Source: Rhizobiaceae bacterium (GTDB lineage: Bacteria; Pseudomonadota; Alphaproteobacteria; Rhizobiales; Rhizobiaceae). Taken from it: DNA of 64,000 nt. The DNA lies in assembly GCA_019635755.1 (NCBI GenBank), contig JAHBYW010000001.1, forward strand, positions 806,001 to 870,000, in the 5' to 3' direction. A model generated the notes under the pieces. It worked only from the letters and a program-made list of their open reading frames with translations, ran no database searches and was not told the DNA's origin. The translations under genes were made by a program, and so were the position numbers. Shown piece after piece: positions 41,490 to 51,220 of the stretch. Every line of letters begins with the position of its first letter. The first letter of the stretch is position 1.

Positions 41490-41744
41490 CTTTGGGTCCG
41501 GTCCGAGGAAATGCCGGCAGACTCTATCGCCTGGGCCGGGCCCCGGCAAAGAGTTTCGCGGCCGCCGGCCGGCAGGATCAATCGAATTGCGCGAAACGGC
41601 TCAAAGCGCCGGTAACCAGCCCCGCCGAAAGGAGCGCGACGGGCGTCGCAAACGGCCCGGGCTTACCCCGCCGTTAACCCACCGCCGCCAGGGTCGGCGC
41701 TTTCCAGGCGCGCTCAGGCAACCCCGCGCCACTCCCGCGAGACG
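41490..41744. other. Intergenic region between gcdH and the GGDEF-EAL gene
   Basis: Divergent promoters for both genes must lie here. No hairpin or repeat stands out. Confidence 0.4.
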
Positions 41745-43826
41745 ATGACCGATCAACCAGCGACGACGACCGCCGGCTCGGGCCGGATGATCCTGACGAT
41801 CAAGAGTGCCTATTGGGTAGCGCTGCTGATCATCGCGGCGATGGCCATGGCCTCGTACATCTTCCTCCAGCAGATGATGGCGGCGCAGCAGCGCGACGAG
41901 CAACTGCTGTCGCTGACCGCGACGCAGAAGGCGCTGTCGCAGCGGGTCGTGCTGCTGGCGAATTCGATCGGCAGCGCGGAGCGCGACAAGAAGGCGTCGC
42001 TGCTGACCTCGCTCGAGAACGCCACCGCGGAATTCGAGAAGAACTACGATCTCCTGCTCGAGCGCACGGCGGCCGATCCACTCTCGCCTGCCCGGCTCGA
42101 GCCGACGACGATCGAGAGCGTGCTCTTCGCCAAACCCTACCACCTCGACTATTTCTCGCTCGGGCTGGCCGCCAACGGCTGGCGTCTGGTCGCCGCGCTG
42201 AAAAGCGATCTCGGCGTCGGAAAGGCCGATCTCGGCTACCTGGCCGGCAAGGAGCGGGCGAGGCTCGACGAGACGGTGGCGAACGTAACGCTCGCCGGGT
42301 ACGACGCGCTCGGGACGCGGATCAAGGCGTTCGCCAACGCGCGGCTGGAGGCGATGCTCAGCGTCCACAAGACGCTGTTCTACTCCACCATCGGCGTCAT
42401 CGTGCTGGTCGCGCTGTTCATTTTCCGGCCCATGTCGGAGATGATCCTCAGGCGGACGCACGAACTCGTCGACGCGCGCAATTCCATGGCTTTCATCGCC
42501 GTCCACGACGGCCTGACCGGCCTGCACAACCGCTCCTTCCTGACCGACCATTTCGAGACGCTGATCAAGACGGCACAGCGGCGCGGCGAACGCCTGGCCG
42601 TCCTGCAGATCGACCTCGACCGCTTCAAGCAGATCAACGATACGCTGGGCCATGCGGCGGGCGACTTCGTGCTGGTCGCCACGGCGCAGCGCATGCGCGA
42701 ATCGTGCCGGGCGTCCGACCTGTGCGTGCGGCTGGGCGGAGACGAGTTCGTCATGATCCTCAACGCGGCGGGTACGAGCGAGGACATCGACGGCGTCACC
42801 CGCAGGATCCTCGGGCGGATCAACGACCCGATCAATTTCCACGGCGCCACGATCCTGCCGGGCGCCAGCGCGGGTATCGCCGTCTATCCGGTGGATGCCG
42901 ATAATGCCAACGACCTGCTGGTGCATGCCGACCTGGCGCTCTACTCGGCAAAGAAACAGGGCGGCGGCAGCTTCTCCTTCTTCTCGGATGAGCTTAGGCA
43001 GGAACTCGACCATCGCAAGCAGCTCGAGCACGACCTGAAGCTGGCGATCGCCGATCGCGCCTTCAGCGTCTACTTCCAGCCACAGGTGTCGCTCACCAAT
43101 GGCGCGATCACCGGCATCGAGGCGCTGGTGCGGTGGAGGCATCCGGAGCGCGGCATGATCTCGCCGGGCGACTTCATCCCCGTCGCCGAGAAGTCCGGGC
43201 TGATGGCCGAGATCGGCCGCATCATCCTGTCAAAGGCCATCGAGACCGCGGCCGGATGGCACCGCGACGGCATCGATTTCGGCCGGCTGGCCATCAACGT
43301 CTCAGGAACCGAGCTGCGCGAGCCCGATTTCGACGCGTTCCTGTTCGAGACGCTGCAGCAAGCTGGCCTTCCCGCGCAGAAACTTTCGCTGGAGATCGTG
43401 GAATCGGTCATCCTCGACGACGAGAAGACCGGCATCGCCTCGAAGCTGCGCTACATCCGCGCCGCCGGCGTGCATCTCGAACTGGACGATTTCGGCACCG
43501 GCTACGCCTCGCTCAGCCACGTCAACCCGAACGAGATCGACCGCCTGAAGATCGACCGGCGTTTCGTGCAGAACATCGACCTGAACGGCGACAATTCGAA
43601 GATCGTCCGGGCGATCACCGAGCTGGCGCGCGGGCTCGGCATCTCGATCATCGCCGAGGGCGCGGAGACAGAAGCCGAGCTGGATTCGCTGCTCTCGATC
43701 GGCTGCGACCAGGTCCAGGGCTATTCGATCGCCTTCCCCATGCCCGATGGCGAGGCAAGGGACTGGCTGGCCGGCCGCTCGAAGGGCGCCGCCCGCTTGC
43801 GTGCGCCGCAGGCTGTCAGCGCCTGA
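41745..43826 (+). CDS. Membrane-bound GGDEF-EAL cyclic-di-GMP enzyme with PilJ-type sensor region
   Basis: A 693-residue inner-membrane signalling protein. TM1 is at about 19-40 (YWVALLIIAAMAMASYIF), followed by a periplasmic helical region with the PilJ-like QKALSQRVVLLAN, and TM2 near 215. The diguanylate cyclase has GGDEF intact at 331-335, and an RxxD inhibitory site (RASD) five residues before it. The phosphodiesterase has EAL at 459-461 and DDFGTGYASL. Both halves look catalytically complete, so the net activity cannot be predicted. Confidence 0.93.
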   Translation: MTDQPATTTAGSGRMILTIKSAYWVALLIIAAMAMASYIFLQQMMAAQQRDEQLLSLTATQKALSQRVVLLANSIGSAERDKKASLLTSLENATAEFEKNYDLLLERTAADPLSPARLEPTTIESVLFAKPYHLDYFSLGLAANGWRLVAALKSDLGVGKADLGYLAGKERARLDETVANVTLAGYDALGTRIKAFANARLEAMLSVHKTLFYSTIGVIVLVALFIFRPMSEMILRRTHELVDARNSMAFIAVHDGLTGLHNRSFLTDHFETLIKTAQRRGERLAVLQIDLDRFKQINDTLGHAAGDFVLVATAQRMRESCRASDLCVRLGGDEFVMILNAAGTSEDIDGVTRRILGRINDPINFHGATILPGASAGIAVYPVDADNANDLLVHADLALYSAKKQGGGSFSFFSDELRQELDHRKQLEHDLKLAIADRAFSVYFQPQVSLTNGAITGIEALVRWRHPERGMISPGDFIPVAEKSGLMAEIGRIILSKAIETAAGWHRDGIDFGRLAINVSGTELREPDFDAFLFETLQQAGLPAQKLSLEIVESVILDDEKTGIASKLRYIRAAGVHLELDDFGTGYASLSHVNPNEIDRLKIDRRFVQNIDLNGDNSKIVRAITELARGLGISIIAEGAETEAELDSLLSIGCDQVQGYSIAFPMPDGEARDWLAGRSKGAARLRAPQAVSA

Positions 43827-43829
43827 ATC

Positions 43830-44498
43830 TCAGGCCGCGCAGTAGGACTGCGCCTTGGTCCAGTCGCGGATGTCCTTGCGCTTCGACTGGTCGCGGAACG
43901 GGCTCCAGTAGGCCGACGCGCCCGTCCAGGGCAGAGCATTCGACCCGATGATGCCGTCGCGAACGACCAGCCGGTTGAAGATGCGGACGGCGCAGGTCAG
44001 GTTGACCTCGGGGTCATGCAGCGCTTGCTCGTTGGCGATCTGGCACCCGTAGCCTCGGCCGCTCTCGATCGATATCTGCAGCAGGCCGCGGCTGGTCACA
44101 CGGTTGCCGCTGGCGTCGAAGACGCCGGGCTCGAGGAAGCTTGTCGCCGGGTTGTAGCTGCTCTCCCACTTGGTCAGCGCGGACAGCAGACCGACCCAGA
44201 ACGCCTTGCGCCCCTCCGCCGCGGCGGTTGCGTATTTCGGACAATAGAGTGCGATATCGCTCGGCGTCGACGCCACCAGCGCAGCGCCATGGGCATCCAG
44301 CGCGGCCAGCGTGAACGCCGTCCAGCGCGCGCCGTCCGGCCTGTCGTCCCAACGCGCCGTCATGGCGAAGGCCGCCGGCGGCGGGTCGGACACGACGTCC
44401 GGGCCTCCGCCCGGACCGCCGGGCTTGCCGAAGATGCCCATGCACGATGACAGCAGCAGCCCGGCAGCGAGGAGAACGGCAGCGCGCGCGGTCTTCAC
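43830..44498 (-). CDS. Lytic-transglycosylase-like lipoprotein
   Basis: A 222-residue lipoprotein with lipobox LLLSSC at the end of the signal. The mature part shows an SLT-like pattern: a Glu in LTKWESSYNP followed by SRGLLQISIESGRGYG, consistent with a goose-lysozyme-type transglycosylase acting on peptidoglycan. Four or more Cys may form disulfides. Its ATG overlaps the stop of the upstream secreted gene (ATGA), forming a two-gene envelope operon. Confidence 0.75.
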   Translation of the reverse strand: MKTARAAVLLAAGLLLSSCMGIFGKPGGPGGGPDVVSDPPPAAFAMTARWDDRPDGARWTAFTLAALDAHGAALVASTPSDIALYCPKYATAAAEGRKAFWVGLLSALTKWESSYNPATSFLEPGVFDASGNRVTSRGLLQISIESGRGYGCQIANEQALHDPEVNLTCAVRIFNRLVVRDGIIGSNALPWTGASAYWSPFRDQSKRKDIRDWTKAQSYCAA

Positions 44499-45379
44499 TG
44501 CCCGGCTCCGATGTCGGTCAGGATGCCGCCGATTGCGGTGTCGAACGCCGCAAGGTCGAATTTCTGCGGATCGTCGTGGCCGCCCTCCAGCCCCTCGTCC
44601 ACCGCCGCGTGGAACGCTGGGATCAGGCCTTTGCCTGCACGCACGCTGGCGGCGAGGTAGAGCAGTGCAAGCCGCTCGTACTGCACGGCGGTGAAGCCGG
44701 GGTCCGGCGCGTTGCCGTCCGGCTGAGAGGGATGCGCCCGGCGTGGCTGGATCGTCTCGATGTGCAGGAACAGCCCCTTGGAGGGCTTTCCGACCTTCTT
44801 CGTCTCCAGCTTGGTCGCGCGCCAGGGGACGCTGAACCGGTGTCCGACGAGGATCTCGCCGCGTCGGTTCAGGAAGATGTGGGCGACGGCGTTCGACCCC
44901 GCATATTGTTGCAGGTCATTAACCCTGTCGTTGGTGTCGATGTCGGCGGGAAACGGGGCGTTCTTGTAGTTCGGCGAGCTGGTGTCGTGGATGACGAAGT
45001 ATCGCGCAAACGCGGCCGCCGGATCGTTGTTGTTGCCACGCGACAGCGGATCGTCGAGCGAGCCGCCGAAGTCCCTCTCCACGAGGCCCTTGGCACCGAT
45101 ATAGGCGCGTAGCGCCGGCACACCAAAGGACAGGTCCTTGCCGACCAGCGCCGCGAGATGCTGCGGCAGCGTGATGTTCGCCGGCTCGACATTGCCCAGT
45201 ATCTTCACCTTGCGAAGCAGGCAGGAAGCCTGGGTCTGTTCGTCGCCGGCGAAGGACAGTGTGGAGGTGTCGAACTTGCATTTGCCGAAAATGTCCGCCG
45301 AGGCCTCGCCGGACATTGCACAAAGCAACAAGCCACAAGTCAAAGCTGCTTTCAGCACAGCCACCTCCACTTGCGTCAC
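44495..45379 (-). CDS. Secreted amidase_2-like hypothetical protein
   Basis: A 294-residue secreted protein with a signal (LKAALTCGLLLCAMSGEASA). The core YFVIHDTSSPN and AVAHIFLNRRGEILVGHRF resemble the zinc-dependent N-acetylmuramoyl-L-alanine amidase fold, where IHHT and a later His bind zinc; here the second His of the motif is Asp (HDT), so activity is uncertain. Co-translated with the transglycosylase-like lipoprotein, which supports a peptidoglycan role. Confidence 0.65.
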   Translation of the reverse strand: MTQVEVAVLKAALTCGLLLCAMSGEASADIFGKCKFDTSTLSFAGDEQTQASCLLRKVKILGNVEPANITLPQHLAALVGKDLSFGVPALRAYIGAKGLVERDFGGSLDDPLSRGNNNDPAAAFARYFVIHDTSSPNYKNAPFPADIDTNDRVNDLQQYAGSNAVAHIFLNRRGEILVGHRFSVPWRATKLETKKVGKPSKGLFLHIETIQPRRAHPSQPDGNAPDPGFTAVQYERLALLYLAASVRAGKGLIPAFHAAVDEGLEGGHDDPQKFDLAAFDTAIGGILTDIGAGQ

Positions 45380-45464
45380 TGCAGATTAGATAGCAGCGGC
45401 CGCAGTAGAAGTAAATCTTGGATGGAGTTCAGTGCTTCGGTATTTTGTTCAATAGTTCACGACA

Positions 45465-47525
45465 CTAGACGCGCATTCCGAATCGGATGCCGTCATAGAT
45501 CGCGGCGTGGATGTTGCGCGAAGCCACCGCGTCGCCGATGCGGGCGACGACGAAGGCGGCGGCCGGATCGGTCTCGGGGAAGATCGCGCCGCCGTTCACA
45601 AGGCGCTCGTAGTCGACGGCGCCCTTGTTCTTCGAGAGCGGCTTCAGCGCCAGGTAGAGATCGTCGATCGGCTGCGTCCCATGCTCGACGACGACCTGGT
45701 CGACCCGCCGTTCGGCCGTCCAGCCATCCGAGAAGTCGGAGCCCAGTACCGCGACAAGCTGGTTGCCGTCGCGTCGTATCCCCTTCAGGCGCGTGTTGAT
45801 CGTGATGCGGACGCCACGCTCGTGAAACGTCTTCATGTAGGGAACATGGTTCATCCCGCCCATCTCGGGCGCGAAGAAGCGCTCGGGGGAGACCAGCTCC
45901 AGCCTGGCGCCGGCATTGGCGACGATCTCGGCTGCCGTCATGCCGGCATGGCTGCCATTGTCGTCGAAGACGAGCACGTTCTCAGCCGGCTTCACGGCGC
46001 CGGAGACGATGTCCCAGCTCGACGTGACGAGGTCGCCGCCTGCCTCCAGCGGCGGGTTCTGCGGCAGGCCGCCGGTCGCGACGAATACCATGTCGGGTCC
46101 GAGCGCCTGGACATCGGCGGCTTCCGCCCACACATCGTATCTCACCTCGACGCCGAGGCGATCCAGCTCGGCGAGCCGCCAGTCGACGATGCCGATCAGT
46201 TCCCTGCGGCGCGGGTTCTGGGTTGCCAGCCTTATCTGGCCCCCGGCGTGCGCCGATGCTTCCAGCACGGTCACGGCATGGCCCCGCTCGGCCGACACGC
46301 GCGCCGCCTCCAGCCCCGCCGGCCCGGCGCCGACGATGACGACGCGGCGCTTAGGCCCGTCCGTCGGGCGGATCACATGCGGGATCGTCGCCTCTCGGCC
46401 GGTCGCGGCATTGTGGATGCAGAGCGCCTCGCCGCCTTCGTAAATGCGGTCGAGGCAGTAGGTCGCACCCACGCAGGGCCGGATACGGTGCTCTTCGCCC
46501 GCCATGACCTTGCGCACGATGTGCGGCTCGGCCAGATGCGCCCGGGTCATGCCGACCATGTCCAGCTTGCCGGTCGCGATCGCGTGTCGCGCCGTCGCCA
46601 CGTCGGAGATGCGCGCGGCGTGGAACACAGGGAACTTGGTCGCTGCCCTCACCTCGCCGGCGAAATCCAGATGCGGCGAGGAGCGCATGCCGGTGATCGG
46701 GATCACCTTCGTCAGCGCCGCGTCGGTCTCGATCGAGCCGCGGATGATGTTGAGGAAGTCGACCTTGCCGGACGCTGCCAGCCGCCGGGCGATCTCAACG
46801 CCCTCGGCGCGCGACAGGCCCTGCGAAAAATCTTCGTCGGCGACCATGCGGATGCCGACGACGAAGTCCGGCCCCACCGCCTTGCGCACCGCCTCGATGA
46901 CGCGCGTCGAGAAGCGCAGGCGGTTGTCCATCGCGCCGCCGTAGTCGTCGTCGCGCTGGTTGGTCGCCGGCGACCAGAACCCGTCCATCAGGTGGCCGTA
47001 GGCCTCGAACTCGATGCCGTCGAGGCCGGCGGCCTGCATCCTCTGGGCCGCACTCGCATAGTCGGCGATGATGCGCTCGATGTCCCAGTCCTCGGCGATC
47101 TTCGGGAAGGCGCGGTGTGCCGGCTCGCGCACCGGCGAGGGCGCCAGAACCGGCAGCCAGTCCGCCTTGTTCCAGCCGGTGCGGCGGCCGAGATGGGTGA
47201 TCTGGATCATCACCTTGCAGTCGTGCTCGTGGCACGCATCGGCGAGCTCCTTCAGCCACGGCACGATCTCGTCGCGATAGGCCTGGAGGTTGCCGAAGGC
47301 GGCCGGGCTGTCGCGGCTGACGATGGCCGACCCAGCCGTCATGGTCAGCGCCATCCCGCCCTTCGCCTTCTCGGCGTGGTAGAGTCGGTAGCGCTCCTTC
47401 GGCATGCCGTCCTCGGAATAGGCCGGCTCGTGGCTGGTCGACATGACGCGGTTCTTCAGCGTCAGATGCTTCAGCCGGTAGGGCTGGAGAAGGGGGTCGT
47501 TGCTTGACGGCGGCATGGCTGACAT
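45465..47525 (-). CDS. NADH:flavin oxidoreductase, N-methylproline (stachydrine) demethylase-like
   Basis: A 686-residue enzyme of the trimethylamine dehydrogenase/2,4-dienoyl-CoA reductase class. The N-terminal FMN TIM barrel (about 1-340) is followed by a 4Fe-4S cluster region (CVGATYCLDRIYEGGEALC) and C-terminal FAD/NAD domains (VVIVGAGPAGLEAARVSAERG). Overall layout and the opening YRLKHLTLKNRVMSTSHEPAY fit StcD-type N-methylproline demethylases. Start set at MSAMPPSS with GCAGG upstream. Other methylated amines are possible substrates. Neighbouring MttB-like and MR/MLE genes support methylated-amine catabolism. Confidence 0.85.
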   Translation of the reverse strand: MSAMPPSSNDPLLQPYRLKHLTLKNRVMSTSHEPAYSEDGMPKERYRLYHAEKAKGGMALTMTAGSAIVSRDSPAAFGNLQAYRDEIVPWLKELADACHEHDCKVMIQITHLGRRTGWNKADWLPVLAPSPVREPAHRAFPKIAEDWDIERIIADYASAAQRMQAAGLDGIEFEAYGHLMDGFWSPATNQRDDDYGGAMDNRLRFSTRVIEAVRKAVGPDFVVGIRMVADEDFSQGLSRAEGVEIARRLAASGKVDFLNIIRGSIETDAALTKVIPITGMRSSPHLDFAGEVRAATKFPVFHAARISDVATARHAIATGKLDMVGMTRAHLAEPHIVRKVMAGEEHRIRPCVGATYCLDRIYEGGEALCIHNAATGREATIPHVIRPTDGPKRRVVIVGAGPAGLEAARVSAERGHAVTVLEASAHAGGQIRLATQNPRRRELIGIVDWRLAELDRLGVEVRYDVWAEAADVQALGPDMVFVATGGLPQNPPLEAGGDLVTSSWDIVSGAVKPAENVLVFDDNGSHAGMTAAEIVANAGARLELVSPERFFAPEMGGMNHVPYMKTFHERGVRITINTRLKGIRRDGNQLVAVLGSDFSDGWTAERRVDQVVVEHGTQPIDDLYLALKPLSKNKGAVDYERLVNGGAIFPETDPAAAFVVARIGDAVASRNIHAAIYDGIRFGMRV

Positions 47526-47612
47526 CGGATCAGCCTGCAAAAGCACGGTCGCAGGTGCAAGCGTCTCTGCCGCCGCCCTGTTGGCTCAGACGTCGGCTCA
47601 GACCGCCCTGCC

Positions 47613-48293
47613 TCAGGCCATCCGTTCCGCCACCGCGACCCAGTTCACCCTGTTGTTCAGGACGCGCGTGACATGCTTCGCGCGAAGATTTTCGTAGTCG
47701 AGATAGTAGGCGTGCTCCCACACATCGATGCCGACGAGCGATTTCAACCCGTCCTGCAGCGGATTGCCGGCGTCCTGGTAGCTCCTCAGCGCAACCTTTT
47801 CGCCGTCCATCACGAGCCAGACCCAGCCGGTGCCGAAGACAGCATCGGCCGCTGCGCCGAACTCCTCGACAAGGCCGCCCATATGGCCGAACCCGCTCTC
47901 GATCCTCGCCGCGAGGTCTCCTTCCGGCTTCGCCGGACCGCCCTTGAACTGCTCCCAGTAGAAATTGTGATTCCACCCCTGCGCCGCCTGGTTGAAGATC
48001 GCCAGCTCGCCATCCTTGTGCGACTGGACGACGACGTCCTCCAGGCTGAGATCGGCATATTTCGTTCCCGCAACCAGCTCGTTCAGCTTGGTGAAGTAGC
48101 CCTTGTGGTGCTTGCCGTAGTGCAGCGCGACAGTCCGGGCGGAGATGTCGGGAGCCAGTGCGTCTTCCGCATAAGGCAGGGGCGGTTGCTCGAACGGGGC
48201 CGCTGCACGACCGATCCCTGGCCGCATGATCGTCGACGCTGCCGCTGCTGCACCGAAGGCCAACGCGGTTCGCCGGGTGACCGTTGTCTTCAT
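47613..48293 (-). CDS. sodB: Tat-exported Fe/Mn superoxide dismutase
   Basis: A 226-residue superoxide dismutase. Twin-arginine signal TRRTALAFGAAAAAS, then the Fe/Mn-SOD fold with metal ligands in LHYGKHHKGY, WNHNFYW and GIDVWEHAYYLDY. The signal implies folded export to the periplasm, which is uncommon for this family. It may remove superoxide made by flavin oxidases such as the neighbouring demethylase, though the two would be in different compartments. Confidence 0.93.
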   Translation of the reverse strand: MKTTVTRRTALAFGAAAAASTIMRPGIGRAAAPFEQPPLPYAEDALAPDISARTVALHYGKHHKGYFTKLNELVAGTKYADLSLEDVVVQSHKDGELAIFNQAAQGWNHNFYWEQFKGGPAKPEGDLAARIESGFGHMGGLVEEFGAAADAVFGTGWVWLVMDGEKVALRSYQDAGNPLQDGLKSLVGIDVWEHAYYLDYENLRAKHVTRVLNNRVNWVAVAERMA

Positions 48294-48374
48294 CGCACTT
48301 CTCCTCGCGGGACGGAGCCCCCATGAGGCGCGAACGTCGAGACATCGGATGAGTTCCCTCGCGATTTCGTGAGA

Positions 48375-49559
48375 TCAGTTCAACGGCAGGCGTCGATACC
48401 GCCCCGGCCTGTCGGGATCGTTGAAATGTCCCATCGGGCCGTTGTCGGCGAAGTGCTTCGCCCACTTCTTCATCGCCTTCGGATCGAGTTCCACGCCGAG
48501 CCCGTTCCCTTCCGGCACCGCCACGACATTGTTGGTCTGGCGGAACGGTCCGTCCTTGATCACGTCGCCAACCTGCCAGCGGAACAGCGACTGCGACGCT
48601 TCCGTGATCCACTGCGTCGAGGCCACGACGTGGAGATAGGCGGCAGTCATGATCCCGAGATCGTTGGAGTAGCACCAGAAGCCCTTGCCCATCGCCTCGC
48701 AGGCGGCGATGAACTTCAGCGTCTTCGTCAGGCCGCCCAGGGCCGCGAAGTTGCAGACGAAATAGTCGGGCGCTCCGAGGGCCACCGCCCGCCGCAGGTC
48801 GGGAATGTGCGTCGAGAACGGGATCGCCGAATGCTGGCGCAGTTGCGCCATCTCCTCGAAGGTGGCGACCGGGTCCTCATAGTTGCGGATATTGCAGGGT
48901 TCGATCTCGCGCAGGATGCGCCGCGCCGTGTTGAGCGACCACTGCATGTTGGAGTCCAGCTTGATCTGCGCCGCCTCGCCCAGCGCCTCGCGCAGCAGCT
49001 TCACCGTGCGGATTTCCATCAGCGGATCGCCGAGGATGAGCTTGCCTTCGAAGATCGTCGATCCGTGCGCCTCTCGCATCCTCAGGCAGTAGTCGACGAT
49101 CCCCTCGGGGCTCATCTCACCGCCCGCCCGGCCATGCTTTGGCCGGAAGGAGAAATATTCGGAGAATGGGATCTCCTTGCGCACCGCACCGCCAAGCAGC
49201 TTGTAGAGCGGCATGCCGAACACCTTGGCGCGGATGTCCCACAGCGCCAGTTCGACCGAGCCGAACGCGACCGACGAGGCGTTCTCGCCGGTGTTTGCGG
49301 TGATCTGCCACGGCGGCACGCAGCGCGCCTCGCAGTCCGCGAGGTCGAGCGGGTCCGCGCCGATCAGCGCCGGCGCGATCTCAGCCTTGATCACCTCGCC
49401 GAAATGCCACCACGGCGCTTCGCCGAGGCCGACGACGCCCTCGTCCGTTTCGACCTCGATAATCGACTTCGATGCGCCGCCGTAGAGGCCGGCCGTCCAC
49501 CAGAACGGCGCATCGAGCGGAACGTTGACGTGGGTGACGCGGATGTTGGTGATCTTCAT
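48375..49559 (-). CDS. Enolase-superfamily (MR/MLE, glucarate dehydratase-like) enzyme
   Basis: A 394-residue enolase-superfamily protein. Mg-ligand and base motifs are KLDSNMQWS, RNYEDPVATFEEM and a conserved histidine in FSTHIPD, with an N-terminal capping domain (SKSIIEVETDEGVVGLGEAPW). The pattern resembles the glucarate dehydratase subgroup more than the HpbD-like enzyme at 37949. Two bases after the MttB-like gene, so same operon. Substrate unknown. Confidence 0.85.
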   Translation of the reverse strand: MKITNIRVTHVNVPLDAPFWWTAGLYGGASKSIIEVETDEGVVGLGEAPWWHFGEVIKAEIAPALIGADPLDLADCEARCVPPWQITANTGENASSVAFGSVELALWDIRAKVFGMPLYKLLGGAVRKEIPFSEYFSFRPKHGRAGGEMSPEGIVDYCLRMREAHGSTIFEGKLILGDPLMEIRTVKLLREALGEAAQIKLDSNMQWSLNTARRILREIEPCNIRNYEDPVATFEEMAQLRQHSAIPFSTHIPDLRRAVALGAPDYFVCNFAALGGLTKTLKFIAACEAMGKGFWCYSNDLGIMTAAYLHVVASTQWITEASQSLFRWQVGDVIKDGPFRQTNNVVAVPEGNGLGVELDPKAMKKWAKHFADNGPMGHFNDPDRPGRYRRLPLN

Positions 49560-49561
49560 CG

Positions 49562-51130
49562 TCAATACCACGCATCCTGCATGGAGCGCTTCTTTTCCTC
49601 CATGAAGTCCCTCAGCCCTTCGTCGATGCCTTCGTCGAGCGGCGGCGCCTCGTATTCGGCCAGCACCTTCTTCCAGCGCTTGTTGGCGCGCGTGGCGGAG
49701 TCGAGCGAACCCGCCGCCTCCCACTTCTCGTAAGGCTCGTTGTCGGCGATCTCGGAATCCCAGAATGCCGTCTCGTAGTTGGCGAAGGTGTGCTGGCTGC
49801 CGAAGAAATGGCTGCCCGGACCAACCTCGCGGAAGGCGTCGAGCGCGAGCTGGTTGTCGTCGATCCTGACGCCGTCGAGATAGGTATGGAGGGCGCCGCA
49901 GAAGTCGGCGTCCATGACGAACTTCTCGTAGGACATCGACAGCAGCCCGTCGAGGAAGCCCGCCGAATGCAGGATGAAGTTCGCGCCGCAGTGCACGGCG
50001 GCCATCATCGAGATGGTCGCCTCGTTCATCGCATGCCCGTCGGGCAGCTTCGACGTGGTGAAATTGCCCGAGCAGCGCAGCGGCAGGTTGAGACGCCGTG
50101 CCAACTGGCCGATCACCATCGAGCCGATCGCAGGCTCCGGCGTTCCGAAGGTGGGCGAGCCGGAGCGCAGCGACATGGACGACAGGAAGTTTCCAAAGAT
50201 GACGGGCGCGCCGGGCCGTTCGAGCTGGGTCAGCGCACAGCCCGCCATCGTCTCGGCAAGCGATTGCGCGATCGCGCCGGCATTGGTCACCGGACCCATG
50301 GCACCGCCGAGGATGAAGGGCACGATCACCGCCGCCTGGTTGGCGCGGGCATAGGCGCGCAGCGACGTCGTCATGGTCGCGTCCCACACCAGCGGCGAGT
50401 TGACGTTGACATTGCCGAGGATGACGCAGTTCCGATCGACGAAGTCGCGACCGAAGACGATCCGGGCCATGTCGATGGAGTCTTCCGCCCGGCTCTCGGC
50501 AGTCACCGATCCCATGAAGCCTCGATCGGAGTATTTGACGTGGCTGTAGACCATGTCGAGGTGGCGCTTGTTCACAGGCACGTCGACCGGCTCGCAGATC
50601 GTGCCGCCGGAATGATGCAGCCAGGGGGAGGACTGCGCGAGCTTCACGAAATTGCGGAAGTCCTCGATCGTGCCGTAGCGGCGGCCCTTGTCGAGATCCA
50701 TCACGAAGGGCGAGCCGTAGGCCGGCGAGAACACCACCGACTTGCCGCCGATCTCGACCGAGCGCGCGGGATTGCGTGCGTGCTGCGTGAACGTCGCCGG
50801 CGCGGTCTTCAGCACCTCGCGCAGCAGGCCGGGGTCGAACTTCACCAGCACGCCGTCGATCGTCGCGCCGGCGCGCTTCCAGTGATCCAGCGCCACCGGA
50901 TCGTCGCGGAACTCGATGCCGATCTCGGCCAGGATCGTATCGGCCGCCTTTTCGATCCGGACGAGGTTCTCTTCCGACAGGATGTCGTAGGTCGGGATGT
51001 TGCGCATGATGTAGGGCCGGCCGAGGCCCTGCGTGCCATGGCTGCGCTGCTCGCGCCTGGCCTGCCGGCCGCCGCCGCGCTCGCGCCGCTTGCCGCCATC
51101 CTCGGGAACCTCGGCGCGTGCCTGTTCCAT
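49562..51130 (-). CDS. MttB-family methyltransferase without pyrrolysine (betaine/trimethylamine type)
   Basis: A 522-residue protein of the trimethylamine:corrinoid methyltransferase superfamily. Conserved parts are the opening RNIPTYDILSEENLVRIE, GGTICEPVDVPVNKRHLDM, and SPTFGTPEPAIGSMVIGQLARR. No in-frame TAG interrupts the gene, so it belongs to the non-pyrrolysine group that includes glycine betaine methyltransferases. The N-terminus has a basic, Gln/Gly-rich extension. No corrinoid protein gene is nearby. First gene of an operon divergent from a LysR gene. Confidence 0.85.
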   Translation of the reverse strand: MEQARAEVPEDGGKRRERGGGRQARREQRSHGTQGLGRPYIMRNIPTYDILSEENLVRIEKAADTILAEIGIEFRDDPVALDHWKRAGATIDGVLVKFDPGLLREVLKTAPATFTQHARNPARSVEIGGKSVVFSPAYGSPFVMDLDKGRRYGTIEDFRNFVKLAQSSPWLHHSGGTICEPVDVPVNKRHLDMVYSHVKYSDRGFMGSVTAESRAEDSIDMARIVFGRDFVDRNCVILGNVNVNSPLVWDATMTTSLRAYARANQAAVIVPFILGGAMGPVTNAGAIAQSLAETMAGCALTQLERPGAPVIFGNFLSSMSLRSGSPTFGTPEPAIGSMVIGQLARRLNLPLRCSGNFTTSKLPDGHAMNEATISMMAAVHCGANFILHSAGFLDGLLSMSYEKFVMDADFCGALHTYLDGVRIDDNQLALDAFREVGPGSHFFGSQHTFANYETAFWDSEIADNEPYEKWEAAGSLDSATRANKRWKKVLAEYEAPPLDEGIDEGLRDFMEEKKRSMQDAWY

Positions 51131-51220
51131 GCTCGTTCCCCTATCAACGCCGCTCACGCTAGTCCCGGGAGCACGCCTTGTGACGCTGGAAAATCCTGAT
51201 CTTTTGTATAAGCTGCACTT

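Noticed and set aside
45507-47507. A 666-codon plus-strand frame opposite the flavin oxidoreductase
   Set aside because: Shadow frame; the minus strand has full FMN, Fe-S and FAD motifs.
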